Shown: piece by piece, positions 15,852 through 21,642 of the stretch
Numbering within the stretch: the stretch's first letter is position 1
Layout: each line of letters begins with the position of its first letter
Assembly: GCA_021203665.1 (NCBI GenBank)
Contig: JAJQAT010000186.1
Span: 1-21,642 of the forward strand
Source of the DNA: Bacillota bacterium
Lineage (GTDB): Bacteria; Bacillota; Clostridia; UBA1381
DNA: 21,642 bases
Direction of reading: 5' to 3'
Translations under genes and position numbers: made by a program
The notes under the pieces: generated by a model
What the model was told of the DNA's origin: nothing
The model's input: only the letters and a program-made list of their open reading frames with translations
Databases searched by the model: none

Positions 15852-15884
15852 AAAAAAAGCCTTTTTCGTATTAGAAAAAGACGC
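15852..15884 (-). terminator. Leader terminator (attenuator candidate) of trpEG
   Basis: On the minus strand CTTTTTC-TAATAC-GAAAAAG (15880 down to 15861), with an outer GC pair, followed by GC and seven T (15852-15858). It stands between the trpE promoter and the trpE start and no other gene ends here, so it can only act on the trpEG transcript. The stem is AU-rich and probably conditional. The sequence TCTAAT in its left arm and loop is complementary to the ATTAGA repeats upstream, a possible antiterminator pairing. Confidence 0.75.
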
Positions 15885-15906
15885 AAAAATACCCTATCGC
15901 ATTTAT

Positions 15907-15929
15907 CTAATCTAATCTCGTCTAATCTA
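15907..15929 (-). promoter_or_regulatory. Five (T/G)AG triplets at 5-nt pitch in the trpE leader
   Basis: On the minus strand TAG-AT-TAG-AC-GAG-AT-TAG-AT-TAG. The triplets start at 15929, 15924, 15919, 15914 and 15909, exactly 5 nt apart. They begin about 2-3 nt after the predicted transcription start. (G/U)AG repeats with 2-3 nt spacers are the binding pattern of TRAP, the Bacillus trp RNA-binding attenuation protein; known sites have about 9-11 repeats and five is few. Equally, the ATTAGATTAGA direct repeats could be a DNA operator next to the -10 box. Confidence 0.5.
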
Positions 15930-15937
15930 ATGTGTTT

Positions 15938-15966
15938 ATTATAGCAATTTTTTATTTTTTTTTCAA
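15938..15966 (-). promoter_or_regulatory. Promoter of trpEG
   Basis: On the minus strand TTGAAA (15961-15966), a 17-bp spacer and TATAAT (15938-15943). The predicted leader is about 110 bases and contains the triplet repeats and the attenuator. The spacer is almost pure A/T. Confidence 0.8.
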
Positions 15967-16035
15967 TATGTTTTGCGGAAATTGCGCGGCGCAAAAACGC
16001 CCAGCCGCATGTCGGAGGGTTGTTTTAAGTCATAT

Positions 16036-17121
16036 TTAATTTTTCAGCTCCGTCCACATTTGGTCGTAGATTGCGAGCGTATCGTTGTCAAGATTTTGGA
16101 TATACTCACCTTTTTCGATAACCTCTGCCGGAAGATTTTTCGCAAGGTTCGCCGCGTATTCCTCGCCCATCAATTCAACAGCCGCCGTGTTGGGGCACAT
16201 ATACGGGAATTCCTCAAGAATCAGCGCCATATTTTCCGCGTCAAGCATAAAGTTTATAAATTCCATAGCCGCGTCGATATTCTTTGAGCCCGCGGGAATT
16301 GCCCAGTTATCCATAAAGAGATACGCGCCCTCCTCGGGGTATACAACCTCGATTGAGTCTACCTCCTCCATTGCGAGCGCAACCTCAGCGCTCCATACTG
16401 ACGCGATCGAGCATTCACCCGATATAAGCGCCGACTTGGGGCTGTCGGAGTCATACAGCTTTACATTCGGCTTGATTGAAAGCAGCTTTTCCTTTATCTC
16501 GGCAAGCTCCGTTTCGTCCGACGTGCTCATGCTGTAGCCCAGGCTCTTAGCCGTCATACCGATAACCGCGCGGAAATCGTCAAGCAGGACGATCTGCGAC
16601 GCGTACTGCGGGTCAAACAAATCGTCATACGAGGTTATCTCGTCCGTAACCATATCGGTGTTTACCGCGATTGCCTCAACGCCGCCGAGGTACGGGATTG
16701 AATATGTATTGCCCGGGTCATAGGACGGGTCAAGATACTGCTCGCCTATATTCGACAGGTTTGTAAGCTTATCAAGGTCAAGCTCCGCAAGCATACCCTG
16801 CGATGCCATTTGCTCAACCATATAATCGCTCGGCTGAATAATGTCGAACGCGTCATCATCCTCGGATTTTACCTTTGCAAGCATATCCTCGTTTGAGGAG
16901 AATGTCGTGTGGTTTACCTTTATGCCCGTTTCATCCTCGAATTTCTCGATTACGGAATCGGGGATATACTCCGTCCATGTGTAGATGTTAAGCGTGGTCG
17001 AGGTGCCGTCCGCCGTTTCGGTTGAACCGCCGCATCCTGTGACCGTAAGCGCTCCCGCCGCGATTACCGCCGCGGTCGCAAGTGATATTGCCTTTTTTGT
17101 TGTGAAAACTCCCTTTTTCAT
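16036..17121 (-). CDS. potD: Spermidine/putrescine ABC transporter, substrate-binding lipoprotein
   Basis: Extracellular polyamine-binding protein that feeds PotBC. 361 residues: basic N-terminus, hydrophobic signal (11-27) and lipobox LTVTGC with lipidation cysteine C30, followed by a Gly/Ser/Thr linker. The mature protein opens with LNIYTWTEYIPDSVIEKFE, typical of PotD/PotF, and has the conserved DNWAIPAGSKN segment in the second lobe. It is the last gene of the pot operon, 16 bases after potC, with SD AAGGAG. No strong intrinsic terminator is visible between its stop and the trpE promoter, only short GC-rich inverted repeats at about 15970-16010 without a T-run. Confidence 0.95.
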   Translation of the reverse strand: MKKGVFTTKKAISLATAAVIAAGALTVTGCGGSTETADGTSTTLNIYTWTEYIPDSVIEKFEDETGIKVNHTTFSSNEDMLAKVKSEDDDAFDIIQPSDYMVEQMASQGMLAELDLDKLTNLSNIGEQYLDPSYDPGNTYSIPYLGGVEAIAVNTDMVTDEITSYDDLFDPQYASQIVLLDDFRAVIGMTAKSLGYSMSTSDETELAEIKEKLLSIKPNVKLYDSDSPKSALISGECSIASVWSAEVALAMEEVDSIEVVYPEEGAYLFMDNWAIPAGSKNIDAAMEFINFMLDAENMALILEEFPYMCPNTAAVELMGEEYAANLAKNLPAEVIEKGEYIQNLDNDTLAIYDQMWTELKN

Positions 17122-17137
17122 AATAAAAACTCCTTTT

Positions 17138-17935
17138 CTATTTATTTTTCTTAAAAAGATTACTTTGTGTTAATATAACAAGCACAATCGTACCTACCAA
17201 TATAAGCGTTGACAGCGCGTTTACGTCCGGCGCGACGCCGCTCTTTATCGATTCCATTACCTTTAGCGGGAATGTCTTTACCTGACCGTTTGTGAAATAG
17301 CTTACGATTACATCGTCTATCGAAAGCGTGAACGCCAACAGCGCGCCCGCGCCTATACCCGGCGCAAGCACCGGCAGAGTGATGTTTTTAAAGGTTGTGA
17401 GCCTGTTCGCGCCCAGGTCCATGCTTGCCTCCTCGATGGAGCCGTCATAGCCGGAGAGCCTTGCGCGGACATTGAAGATTACGTACGGCGTTGAAAATGT
17501 GGTATGCGCAAGCACAAGCGAAATCATACCGCGCGGAATATGCGTGTTCGAGAACAGCGTCAAAAGCGATATTCCCAGCACTATCTCCGGTATTACAACC
17601 GGTATATACAAAAGTCCGTCTATAATTCCCTTGCCGCGGAATTTATATTTATACATTCCGACCGCCGCTATCGTTCCTATCGCGGTGGCAAGCAGGGTGC
17701 TTATCACGGCGATTGCTATTGTGACCCCGAAGGATGATAAAAGCGATGTGTTGTCAAAGAGCTTTACGTACCAGTCGAATGTGAATCCCTTCCACGTCAG
17801 ATACGGCTTTGAGGTGGTCGCGTTAAACGAGTTTGCCACTATAACCGAAATCGGCAGAAAGAGGAATATGTATACCAATGTGCAGAATACTATTCCCGCA
17901 ATCTTTTTTATCGATGATTTTATTCGTCTGCTCAT
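17138..17935 (-). CDS. potC: Spermidine/putrescine ABC transporter permease PotC
   Basis: Inner-membrane permease of the polyamine importer, paired with PotB. 265 residues with about six transmembrane helices. The first follows a basic start (SRRIKSSIKK), and the loop WKGFTFDWYVKLFDN is characteristic of PotC. The EAA coupling loop that docks on PotA is visible as EEASMDLGANRLTTFKNITLP in the second half. SD-like GGGGGTG lies before the ATG. It begins 3 bases after the potB stop. Confidence 0.95.
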   Translation of the reverse strand: MSRRIKSSIKKIAGIVFCTLVYIFLFLPISVIVANSFNATTSKPYLTWKGFTFDWYVKLFDNTSLLSSFGVTIAIAVISTLLATAIGTIAAVGMYKYKFRGKGIIDGLLYIPVVIPEIVLGISLLTLFSNTHIPRGMISLVLAHTTFSTPYVIFNVRARLSGYDGSIEEASMDLGANRLTTFKNITLPVLAPGIGAGALLAFTLSIDDVIVSYFTNGQVKTFPLKVMESIKSGVAPDVNALSTLILVGTIVLVILTQSNLFKKNK

Positions 17936-17938
17936 TTA

Positions 17939-18814
17939 TCACACCCCCAAATTATCCATATCGCCGCCGAGCTTTTGATAAAGCTTTACCAACAGCAGTG
18001 TTATCAGAATAAGTATAATCGACAGTGCCGCGCCCAAGGGCCAGTTGTTGCCGCTTTGGAACTGACGCTCGATAAGGTTTCCGATAACGTCCGAATTTCC
18101 GCCGCCCAAAATATCCGACACGAAGAAATAACCCAGGCTCGGAATAAATACCATAATGCTGCCGGAGAATATGCCGCTCATCGTGAGCGGAATTATAACA
18201 CGCGTGAATGTGGAGCGGCTCTTCGCGCCCAGGTCGGCGGACGCCTCAATTAAGCTCTTATCGAGCTTTTCTATAGCGCTGTAGAGCGGCAATACCATAT
18301 ACGGAAACAGGCAGTAAAACATACCCAATATAGTCGCTCCGCGGTTATACAAAAACTCAATAGGCGTGTCAGTCAGATTCATCATTATCAGCAGATTGTT
18401 TATCCAACCGTTCGTACCCAAAAGCGTCCTCCAGCCGTAAATTCTTATAAGCGAATTTGTCCAGAACGGGATAATCACAAGCATATACAACAGCGCCTTA
18501 TGCTTTGAGGTCGTTCTCGCAATAAGGAACGAGAACGGATACCCTACGACGATGCACAGCACCGTTGTGATAAACGCGACGAAAATCGACGTGCCGTAAA
18601 TCTGAATGTAATTCGGGTCAAGCAGACGTTGGTAATTCGCGAGCGTGAATTTAAACACCACGTTATATCCCTCGTCAAGACTGCAAAAGCTCATAATGAA
18701 CACGTATATAAGCGGTACCGCCACGAAGAACGCGAGCCATAGCGTAACCGGTCCGACAGTGGTTATCGCCGGCAGTGTGTTTGAACGGAAGGTATGTCTT
18801 GAAAGCTTAGCCAT
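17939..18814 (-). CDS. potB: Spermidine/putrescine ABC transporter permease PotB
   Basis: Second permease of the polyamine importer. 291 residues, about six transmembrane helices. Typical PotB features are FTLANYQRLLDPNYIQIYG after helix 1, RIYGWRTLLG before the middle helices, and the EAA loop EASADLGAKSRSTFTRVIIP. The start at 18814 has the SD AAGGAGGG. It follows potA by 12 bases. The order ABCD is the same as in the E. coli pot operon. Confidence 0.95.
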   Translation of the reverse strand: MAKLSRHTFRSNTLPAITTVGPVTLWLAFFVAVPLIYVFIMSFCSLDEGYNVVFKFTLANYQRLLDPNYIQIYGTSIFVAFITTVLCIVVGYPFSFLIARTTSKHKALLYMLVIIPFWTNSLIRIYGWRTLLGTNGWINNLLIMMNLTDTPIEFLYNRGATILGMFYCLFPYMVLPLYSAIEKLDKSLIEASADLGAKSRSTFTRVIIPLTMSGIFSGSIMVFIPSLGYFFVSDILGGGNSDVIGNLIERQFQSGNNWPLGAALSIILILITLLLVKLYQKLGGDMDNLGV

Positions 18815-18826
18815 ATAAATCCCTCC

Positions 18827-19930
18827 TTACCGCAAAACAATATTTTCAACCGCTTCCGCGAATACGTTGTCATAAGAGCGTATAAGCTTGGCGTCGCCGT
18901 CTTTCCAATAAAGAAATACTCTGCCGCCCGCGGGCAGCTCCTGACCGGCAAGACGCTCTATTTTTATCTCGTTTCCGTTTGAAAGAGTGACAACCGTTTT
19001 GAGTATCGAGCCTACATAAATCTGCTCCTTAACGATACCCTCAAGATTAAATCCCTCAACCGGCTCCGCGGAATATAGCATTCTTTCCGGTCTTACGGAT
19101 ATTACAAGCATTTCTCCGGCTTTGAAATCCTCGCGCGGAACCTCAAAATCGCCCGGTTCTATGTGTATACTCATTCTGTCGTCCGCAACACCCGAAACAA
19201 CGCCGTCGAAAAGATTTGTCTCGCCTATAAACGTTGCGACAAACCGCGTCTTGGGCGACTCATAAATTTCCGCCGGAGTGCCGACCTGCTGTAAAACGCC
19301 CTCGTCCATTATGCAAATTCGGTCGCTCATCGTGAGTGCCTCCTCCTGGTCGTGCGTTACATATATAAACGTGATGTTCAGCTTTTTTTGCAGACGCTTT
19401 AATTCAAGCTGCATCTGTTTTCTAAGCTTTAAGTCAAGCGCGCCGAGAGGCTCGTCTAAAAGCAGCACCTTGGGTCTGTTAATAAGCGCTCTGGCGATTG
19501 CGACTCTTTGCTTTTGTCCGCCGGAAAGCTGTGATGGATAGCGTTTCTCAAAGCCGCCGAGCTGAACAAGCTCAAGCATTTCGGTCACGCGCTCCTTTAT
19601 TTCCGGCTTTTTTACCTTTTTCATTTTCAGTCCGTAGGCTACATTGTCATATACCGTCATATGCGGGAAAAGCGCGTAGCTTTGAAATACCGTGTTTACG
19701 TCCCTTTCAAACGGCTCCTTATTGTGAATATCCTCGCCCTGTACGCGTATCTCGCCGCTCGACGGCTCCTCAAATCCGGCTACCATTCTGAGCGTAGTGG
19801 TTTTTCCGCAGCCCGAGGAGCCGAGCAGAGTAAGAAATTCGCCCTCGTACACGTCAAGGTTCAAATCCTTTACAACGTGATTTGAGCCGTAGATTTTATT
19901 TACATTTCTGAGTTCAACAACTACTGACAT
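18827..19930 (-). CDS. potA: Spermidine/putrescine ABC transporter ATP-binding protein
   Basis: ATPase that drives PotBC. 367 residues: nucleotide-binding domain (1 to about 235) with Walker A GSSGCGKTT (37-45), Q-loop Q83, signature LSGGQKQR (135-142), Walker B VLLLDEP (155-161) and switch histidine H193. A C-terminal TOBE-type regulatory domain (about 260-350) follows. It is of the MalK/PotA class. SD AGAGGTG lies at the end of the P-II-like gene, 17 bases away, so both share a transcript. The C-terminal domain is a plausible contact surface for the P-II-like protein; that is inference. Confidence 0.96.
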   Translation of the reverse strand: MSVVVELRNVNKIYGSNHVVKDLNLDVYEGEFLTLLGSSGCGKTTTLRMVAGFEEPSSGEIRVQGEDIHNKEPFERDVNTVFQSYALFPHMTVYDNVAYGLKMKKVKKPEIKERVTEMLELVQLGGFEKRYPSQLSGGQKQRVAIARALINRPKVLLLDEPLGALDLKLRKQMQLELKRLQKKLNITFIYVTHDQEEALTMSDRICIMDEGVLQQVGTPAEIYESPKTRFVATFIGETNLFDGVVSGVADDRMSIHIEPGDFEVPREDFKAGEMLVISVRPERMLYSAEPVEGFNLEGIVKEQIYVGSILKTVVTLSNGNEIKIERLAGQELPAGGRVFLYWKDGDAKLIRSYDNVFAEAVENIVLR

Positions 19931-19947
19931 AGCAAATCACCTCTTGT

Positions 19948-20301
19948 CTACAGCGCTTTGTCGTCGCGTTCGCCGGTTCTCAGCCTTACCGCGCCCGCAA
20001 TATCTCTTATGAAAACCTTACCGTCGCCGACGTGACCGGTCGGAATTTTATCGCGCAGCTCGGTTATTATATCCTCAACCTCGCTGTCGCTTACAACCAC
20101 CTCAACCCTGATTTTCGGCAAAAGATTGATGTTGGTTTTAAATCCCTTGATTACGTTTACGGCGTTATCCTCAACAACACCCTTTTGAGTGCCGCAGCCC
20201 ATAACGCTTGAAATCGTCATACCGCCGCATTGCTTCGCGTCAAGTATGCTTTTGAGCTTTTCAAGCTTCTCCGGACGTATAATGATAACCAATTCTTTCA
20301 T
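19948..20301 (-). CDS. P-II family signalling protein heading the pot operon
   Basis: P-II proteins are trimers that bind ATP, ADP and often 2-oxoglutarate and control transporters or enzymes through a flexible T-loop. 117 residues: IIRPEKLEKLK (7-17), GGMTISSVMGCGTQKG (26-41), LLPKIRVEVVV (60-70), TGHVGDGKVFI (88-98, B-loop) and RLRTGE (106-111, C-loop). Between QKG and LPK there are 19 residues instead of the 14 of E. coli GlnB, and no tyrosine, so the Tyr51 uridylylation site is missing. Usual partners amtB and glnA are absent; potABCD follows at once. This fits the PotN-type P-II subgroup reported beside potABCD in lactobacilli; assignment to it is inference. SD AAGGAG precedes the ATG. 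Confidence 0.9.
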   Translation of the reverse strand: MKELVIIIRPEKLEKLKSILDAKQCGGMTISSVMGCGTQKGVVEDNAVNVIKGFKTNINLLPKIRVEVVVSDSEVEDIITELRDKIPTGHVGDGKVFIRDIAGAVRLRTGERDDKAL

Positions 20302-20315
20302 AGATACCAGCTCCT

Positions 20316-20357
20316 TTACAAAACAAAAAACGGCAACTTGAGCTTTTTAAGCCCCAT
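20316..20357 (-). CDS. Possible 13-residue leader peptide upstream of the P-II gene
   Basis: Minus-strand ATG to TAA encoding MGLKKLKLPFFVL. It starts inside the leader hairpin, runs through its right arm and the T-run, and its stop abuts the SD of the P-II gene (TAAAGGAG). A ribosome on it would open the terminator. No Shine-Dalgarno is visible before its ATG, so it may be chance. Confidence 0.25.
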   Translation of the reverse strand: MGLKKLKLPFFVL

Positions 20358-20366
20358 TGCCGTTTT
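20319..20366 (-). terminator. Terminator between promoter and P-II/pot operon
   Basis: On the minus strand a perfect 10-bp stem AAAACGGCAA/TTGCCGTTTT (20357-20366 with 20327-20336). It is capped by a second 6-bp helix (20349-20354 with 20340-20345, one wobble) and a 3-base loop, then T-run TTTTTTGTTTTG. It ends only about 20 bases before the P-II start. It can end luxR transcripts, and also lies downstream of a good promoter at 20392-20420, so it is an attenuator candidate for the pot operon. Confidence 0.85.
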
Positions 20367-20391
20367 GCTGTTTGTTTTTTGATTTAACGTA

Positions 20392-20420
20392 ATTGTAGCA
20401 CTGTTGTATATAAGTTTCAA
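20392..20420 (-). promoter_or_regulatory. Promoter of the P-II/potABCD operon
   Basis: On the minus strand TTGAAA (20415-20420), a 17-bp spacer and TACAAT (20392-20397), just after the luxR stop. Transcripts from it must pass the hairpin at 20327-20366 before reaching the P-II gene. Confidence 0.7.
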
Positions 20421-20439
20421 GTAGCAGAAATGTTTATTT

Positions 20440-21210
20440 TTATACTCCTTTTGGAGTAGAAAAGAATTTTGTTTCCTGCACCTTGTTCATAAGCTGCAAT
20501 CTGTTGTTGACCTCCGCTTTTCTGTAAATATTAAGAATATGCTTTTTGAGCGTATGTATGCTGATAACAAGCTTTTCACTTATTTCGCTGTTTTCCTCGC
20601 CGCGCAGAATGTGTTCGAGAACGGAGGTTTCGCGGTTCGTAAGACGATATTTTTCGCAAAAGCCTCTTGTGTCAAGCTCGGTATGACCGCAGCGTTTTTC
20701 GTATTCACTGTACAGCCTGAACGCCATATGGTCCTTTATCATATCCAAAATCATAATATCATCGTGGGTAAAGTCCTCCTTGCCTATTGAGCGGTAGAGC
20801 GTCAGAACGCCGAGAAAGCGTTTGTTCCGCGCGAAAATCATCTGCATCGCGTAATGCCAGTGATTTTTCAGATATATCTTTTTGTAATATTCCGAATTTA
20901 TTCTGATGTCGTCGGAGATAATATCGGTTTCGCGGTATACTATACATTTGCCGCAGTAAAGAATACCCCGCGAATAATCAAGCTCGTCATATTTTTCCGC
21001 GTCCGTGCCGTCGCTGTTAAATCCGACAAAATTATCCACTCCGACAGAGCCGCCGTCCTTTGCGAGATGAAAATCGGCGGCGTCGAAATCGAGAACCATT
21101 TTAAGCTGACTGATAAAATGACCTCGCATTTCGCGTTCGTCGGCAATGGTATATATCTTATATATCAGATTGTTGAAAAACATCCAGTCGTTTAATTCAT
21201 GCACATTCAC
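20440..21210 (-). CDS. LuxR-type transcriptional regulator with GAF-like sensor
   Basis: Predicted DNA-binding regulator. 256 residues: an N-terminal region (about 15-165) with a GAF-like pattern and several cysteines and histidines (CGKC at 86-89, HWHY at 117-120), then a LuxR/FixJ helix-turn-helix (about 188-245) with LTNRETSVLEHI (190-201) and the recognition helix ISIHTLKKHILNIY (216-229). It starts with GTG, with SD GGAGGAG 9 bases upstream. It lies between the pot operon and the divergent aguB-like gene, so those are the likely targets. The ligand is unknown. No response-regulator receiver domain is present. Confidence 0.88.
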   Translation of the reverse strand: MNVHELNDWMFFNNLIYKIYTIADEREMRGHFISQLKMVLDFDAADFHLAKDGGSVGVDNFVGFNSDGTDAEKYDELDYSRGILYCGKCIVYRETDIISDDIRINSEYYKKIYLKNHWHYAMQMIFARNKRFLGVLTLYRSIGKEDFTHDDIMILDMIKDHMAFRLYSEYEKRCGHTELDTRGFCEKYRLTNRETSVLEHILRGEENSEISEKLVISIHTLKKHILNIYRKAEVNNRLQLMNKVQETKFFSTPKGV

Positions 21211-21229
21211 AATGACCCACTCCTCCCAT

Positions 21230-21262
21230 AAAAAAACGGAGACACCTCTAAAGCGTCTCCGT
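21230..21262 (-). terminator. Leader terminator (attenuator candidate) of the LuxR gene
   Basis: On the minus strand a perfect 8-bp stem ACGGAGAC/GTCTCCGT (21255-21262 with 21236-21243), loop of 11, then seven T. It lies between the promoter at 21281-21309 and the luxR SD. The neighbouring upstream gene is divergent, so no other visible gene can use this as its 3' end. Confidence 0.8.
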
Positions 21263-21280
21263 TGACCTTTGTTTTTATAT

Positions 21281-21309
21281 ATTATATACCCATTTTTCGG
21301 ATTTGTAAA
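21281..21309 (-). promoter_or_regulatory. Promoter of the LuxR-type gene
   Basis: On the minus strand TTTACA (21304-21309), a 17-bp spacer and TATAAT (21281-21286). The predicted leader is about 65 bases and contains the terminator hairpin. Confidence 0.75.
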
Positions 21310-21392
21310 GAGTTTTGTACTACTTTTTGAGTAAGGTATTATCCCTATTAACCGTTTTTATCAATAATACAACTTATTTTAGCTTGCAAATA

Positions 21393-21421
21393 TTGATTAT
21401 GCGCGGCGGTTTTTATATAAT
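21393..21421 (+). promoter_or_regulatory. Promoter of the aguB-like gene
   Basis: TTGATT (21393-21398), a 17-bp spacer and TATAAT (21416-21421). It is divergent from the luxR promoter, with about 83 bp between the -35 boxes. That gap is a likely place for a LuxR operator, though I found no clear inverted repeat in it. Confidence 0.75.
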
Positions 21422-21452
21422 TATGCCAAGCAAAATGAATGGAGGCGGTTTT

Positions 21453-21620
21453 ATGAGAAAGGTAACGGCGGCGGCAGTGCAGATGAGCGTGACGTGGGAC
21501 AGAGATAAGACGCTCGACAAGGCGGAGCGCCTTATCCGCGCGGCGCGAATTGGCAATGATAAAATAAAAAATTCCCAAATGCTAATTAAAAATAACGAAT
21601 GTATAATAAAACACAACTAA
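21453..21620 (+). pseudogene. aguB: N-carbamoylputrescine amidase, N-terminal fragment only
   Basis: The first 32 residues, MRKVTAAAVQMSVTWDRDKT onward to AERLIRAAR, match the start of nitrilase-superfamily N-carbamoylputrescine amidase, which releases putrescine in the agmatine route and is about 290 residues long. SD GGAGGCGG lies 4-8 bases before the ATG and a promoter is present. After residue 32 the frame continues 23 residues of unrelated, lysine- and asparagine-rich sequence to a stop at 21620. The catalytic Glu-Lys-Cys would all lie beyond the break. It is either an insertion-disrupted gene or an assembly join near the contig end. Other carbon-nitrogen hydrolases share this N-terminus, so the exact enzyme is fairly but not fully sure. 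Confidence 0.7.
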
Positions 21621-21642
21621 CACAATAAAACAGAGTGAATAA
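21549..21642. other. AT-rich foreign-looking tail at the right edge
   Basis: From 21549 the base composition falls abruptly to about 22% GC (hand count) from a GC-rich coding stretch, and homology to the amidase stops. It holds a lone TATAAT (21602-21607) without a good -35 box. No terminal inverted repeat, attachment core or group II intron start is recognisable in the 94 bases. It may be the edge of a mobile element or a mis-joined contig end. Confidence 0.55.

Noticed and set aside
15885..15905. A Trp-rich leader peptide for ribosome-mediated attenuation.
   Set aside because: The only nearby start gives ATG CGA TAG; there is no TGG codon in the trpE leader.
20319..20420. ANTAR-type antitermination signal in the P-II leader.
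   Set aside because: ANTAR targets need two short hairpins with six-base loops; only one long hairpin is present and the preceding leader is unstructured.
20444..20457. ACTCC-TTTT-GGAGT hairpin at the luxR stop codon as its terminator.
   Set aside because: The minus strand continues with ATAAAAATAAA, lacking a U-run; the strong hairpin at 20327-20366 is the better terminator.
1..21642. CRISPR arrays, tRNA or rRNA genes, prophage or complete insertion sequences.
   Set aside because: No regular direct repeats with spacers, no tRNA/rRNA-like sequence, and no transposase or integrase frame was recognised on either strand.

Overview
The window looks like chromosomal DNA of a low-to-mid GC Firmicute, most probably a class Clostridia gut-type anaerobe. 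The reasons are the gene orders alr-antitoxin-mazF and yhbY-nadD-yqeK-rsfS-leuS, the purine-rich Shine-Dalgarno sites, and the many sigma-A-type promoters with exactly 17 bp spacers. Nearly everything is on the minus strand; only rmuC and a broken gene at the right end are on the plus strand. Both ends cut through genes (trpB on the left, an N-carbamoylputrescine amidase fragment on the right), so the window may be a whole assembly contig.

Layout by coordinate: (1) 1-1091, trpB with its own promoter. (2) 1131-3566, a membrane diguanylate cyclase and rmuC, divergently transcribed from back-to-back promoters. (3) 3595-8126, a housekeeping operon read rdgB, DUF6106-like membrane protein, nnrE/nnrD fusion (NAD(P)HX repair), alr, a short MazE-type antitoxin with a TTG start, and mazF. 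(4) 8157-9104, an AEC-family permease. (5) 9151-13729, the ribosome and tRNA operon yhbY-nadD-yqeK-rsfS-leuS, interrupted by about 230 bp of stacked hairpins between nadD and yqeK. (6) 13738-15966, trpE-trpG behind a promoter, a run of TAG/GAG triplets and an intrinsic terminator. (7) 16036-20420, a P-II-like protein gene followed by potABCD, again with a terminator between promoter and first gene. (8) 20440-21309, a LuxR-type regulator with a third promoter-terminator-gene arrangement. (9) 21393-21642, the start of an aguB-like gene that breaks off into a very AT-rich tail.

The right third reads as a polyamine module: uptake (PotABCD), a P-II-family sensor that probably acts on the transporter, a LuxR regulator, and a divergent putrescine-synthesis gene. 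The trp genes are split about 14 kb apart, yet both trp units carry 5-nt-spaced (T/G)AG triplets at the start of their transcripts. With a terminator after the triplets in the trpE leader, this suggests a shared RNA-level or operator-level control. The most notable observations are the three leader terminators, the trp triplet repeats, the P-II/Pot linkage with an enlarged tyrosine-free T-loop, the antitoxin lacking a DNA-binding domain, and the hairpin array.
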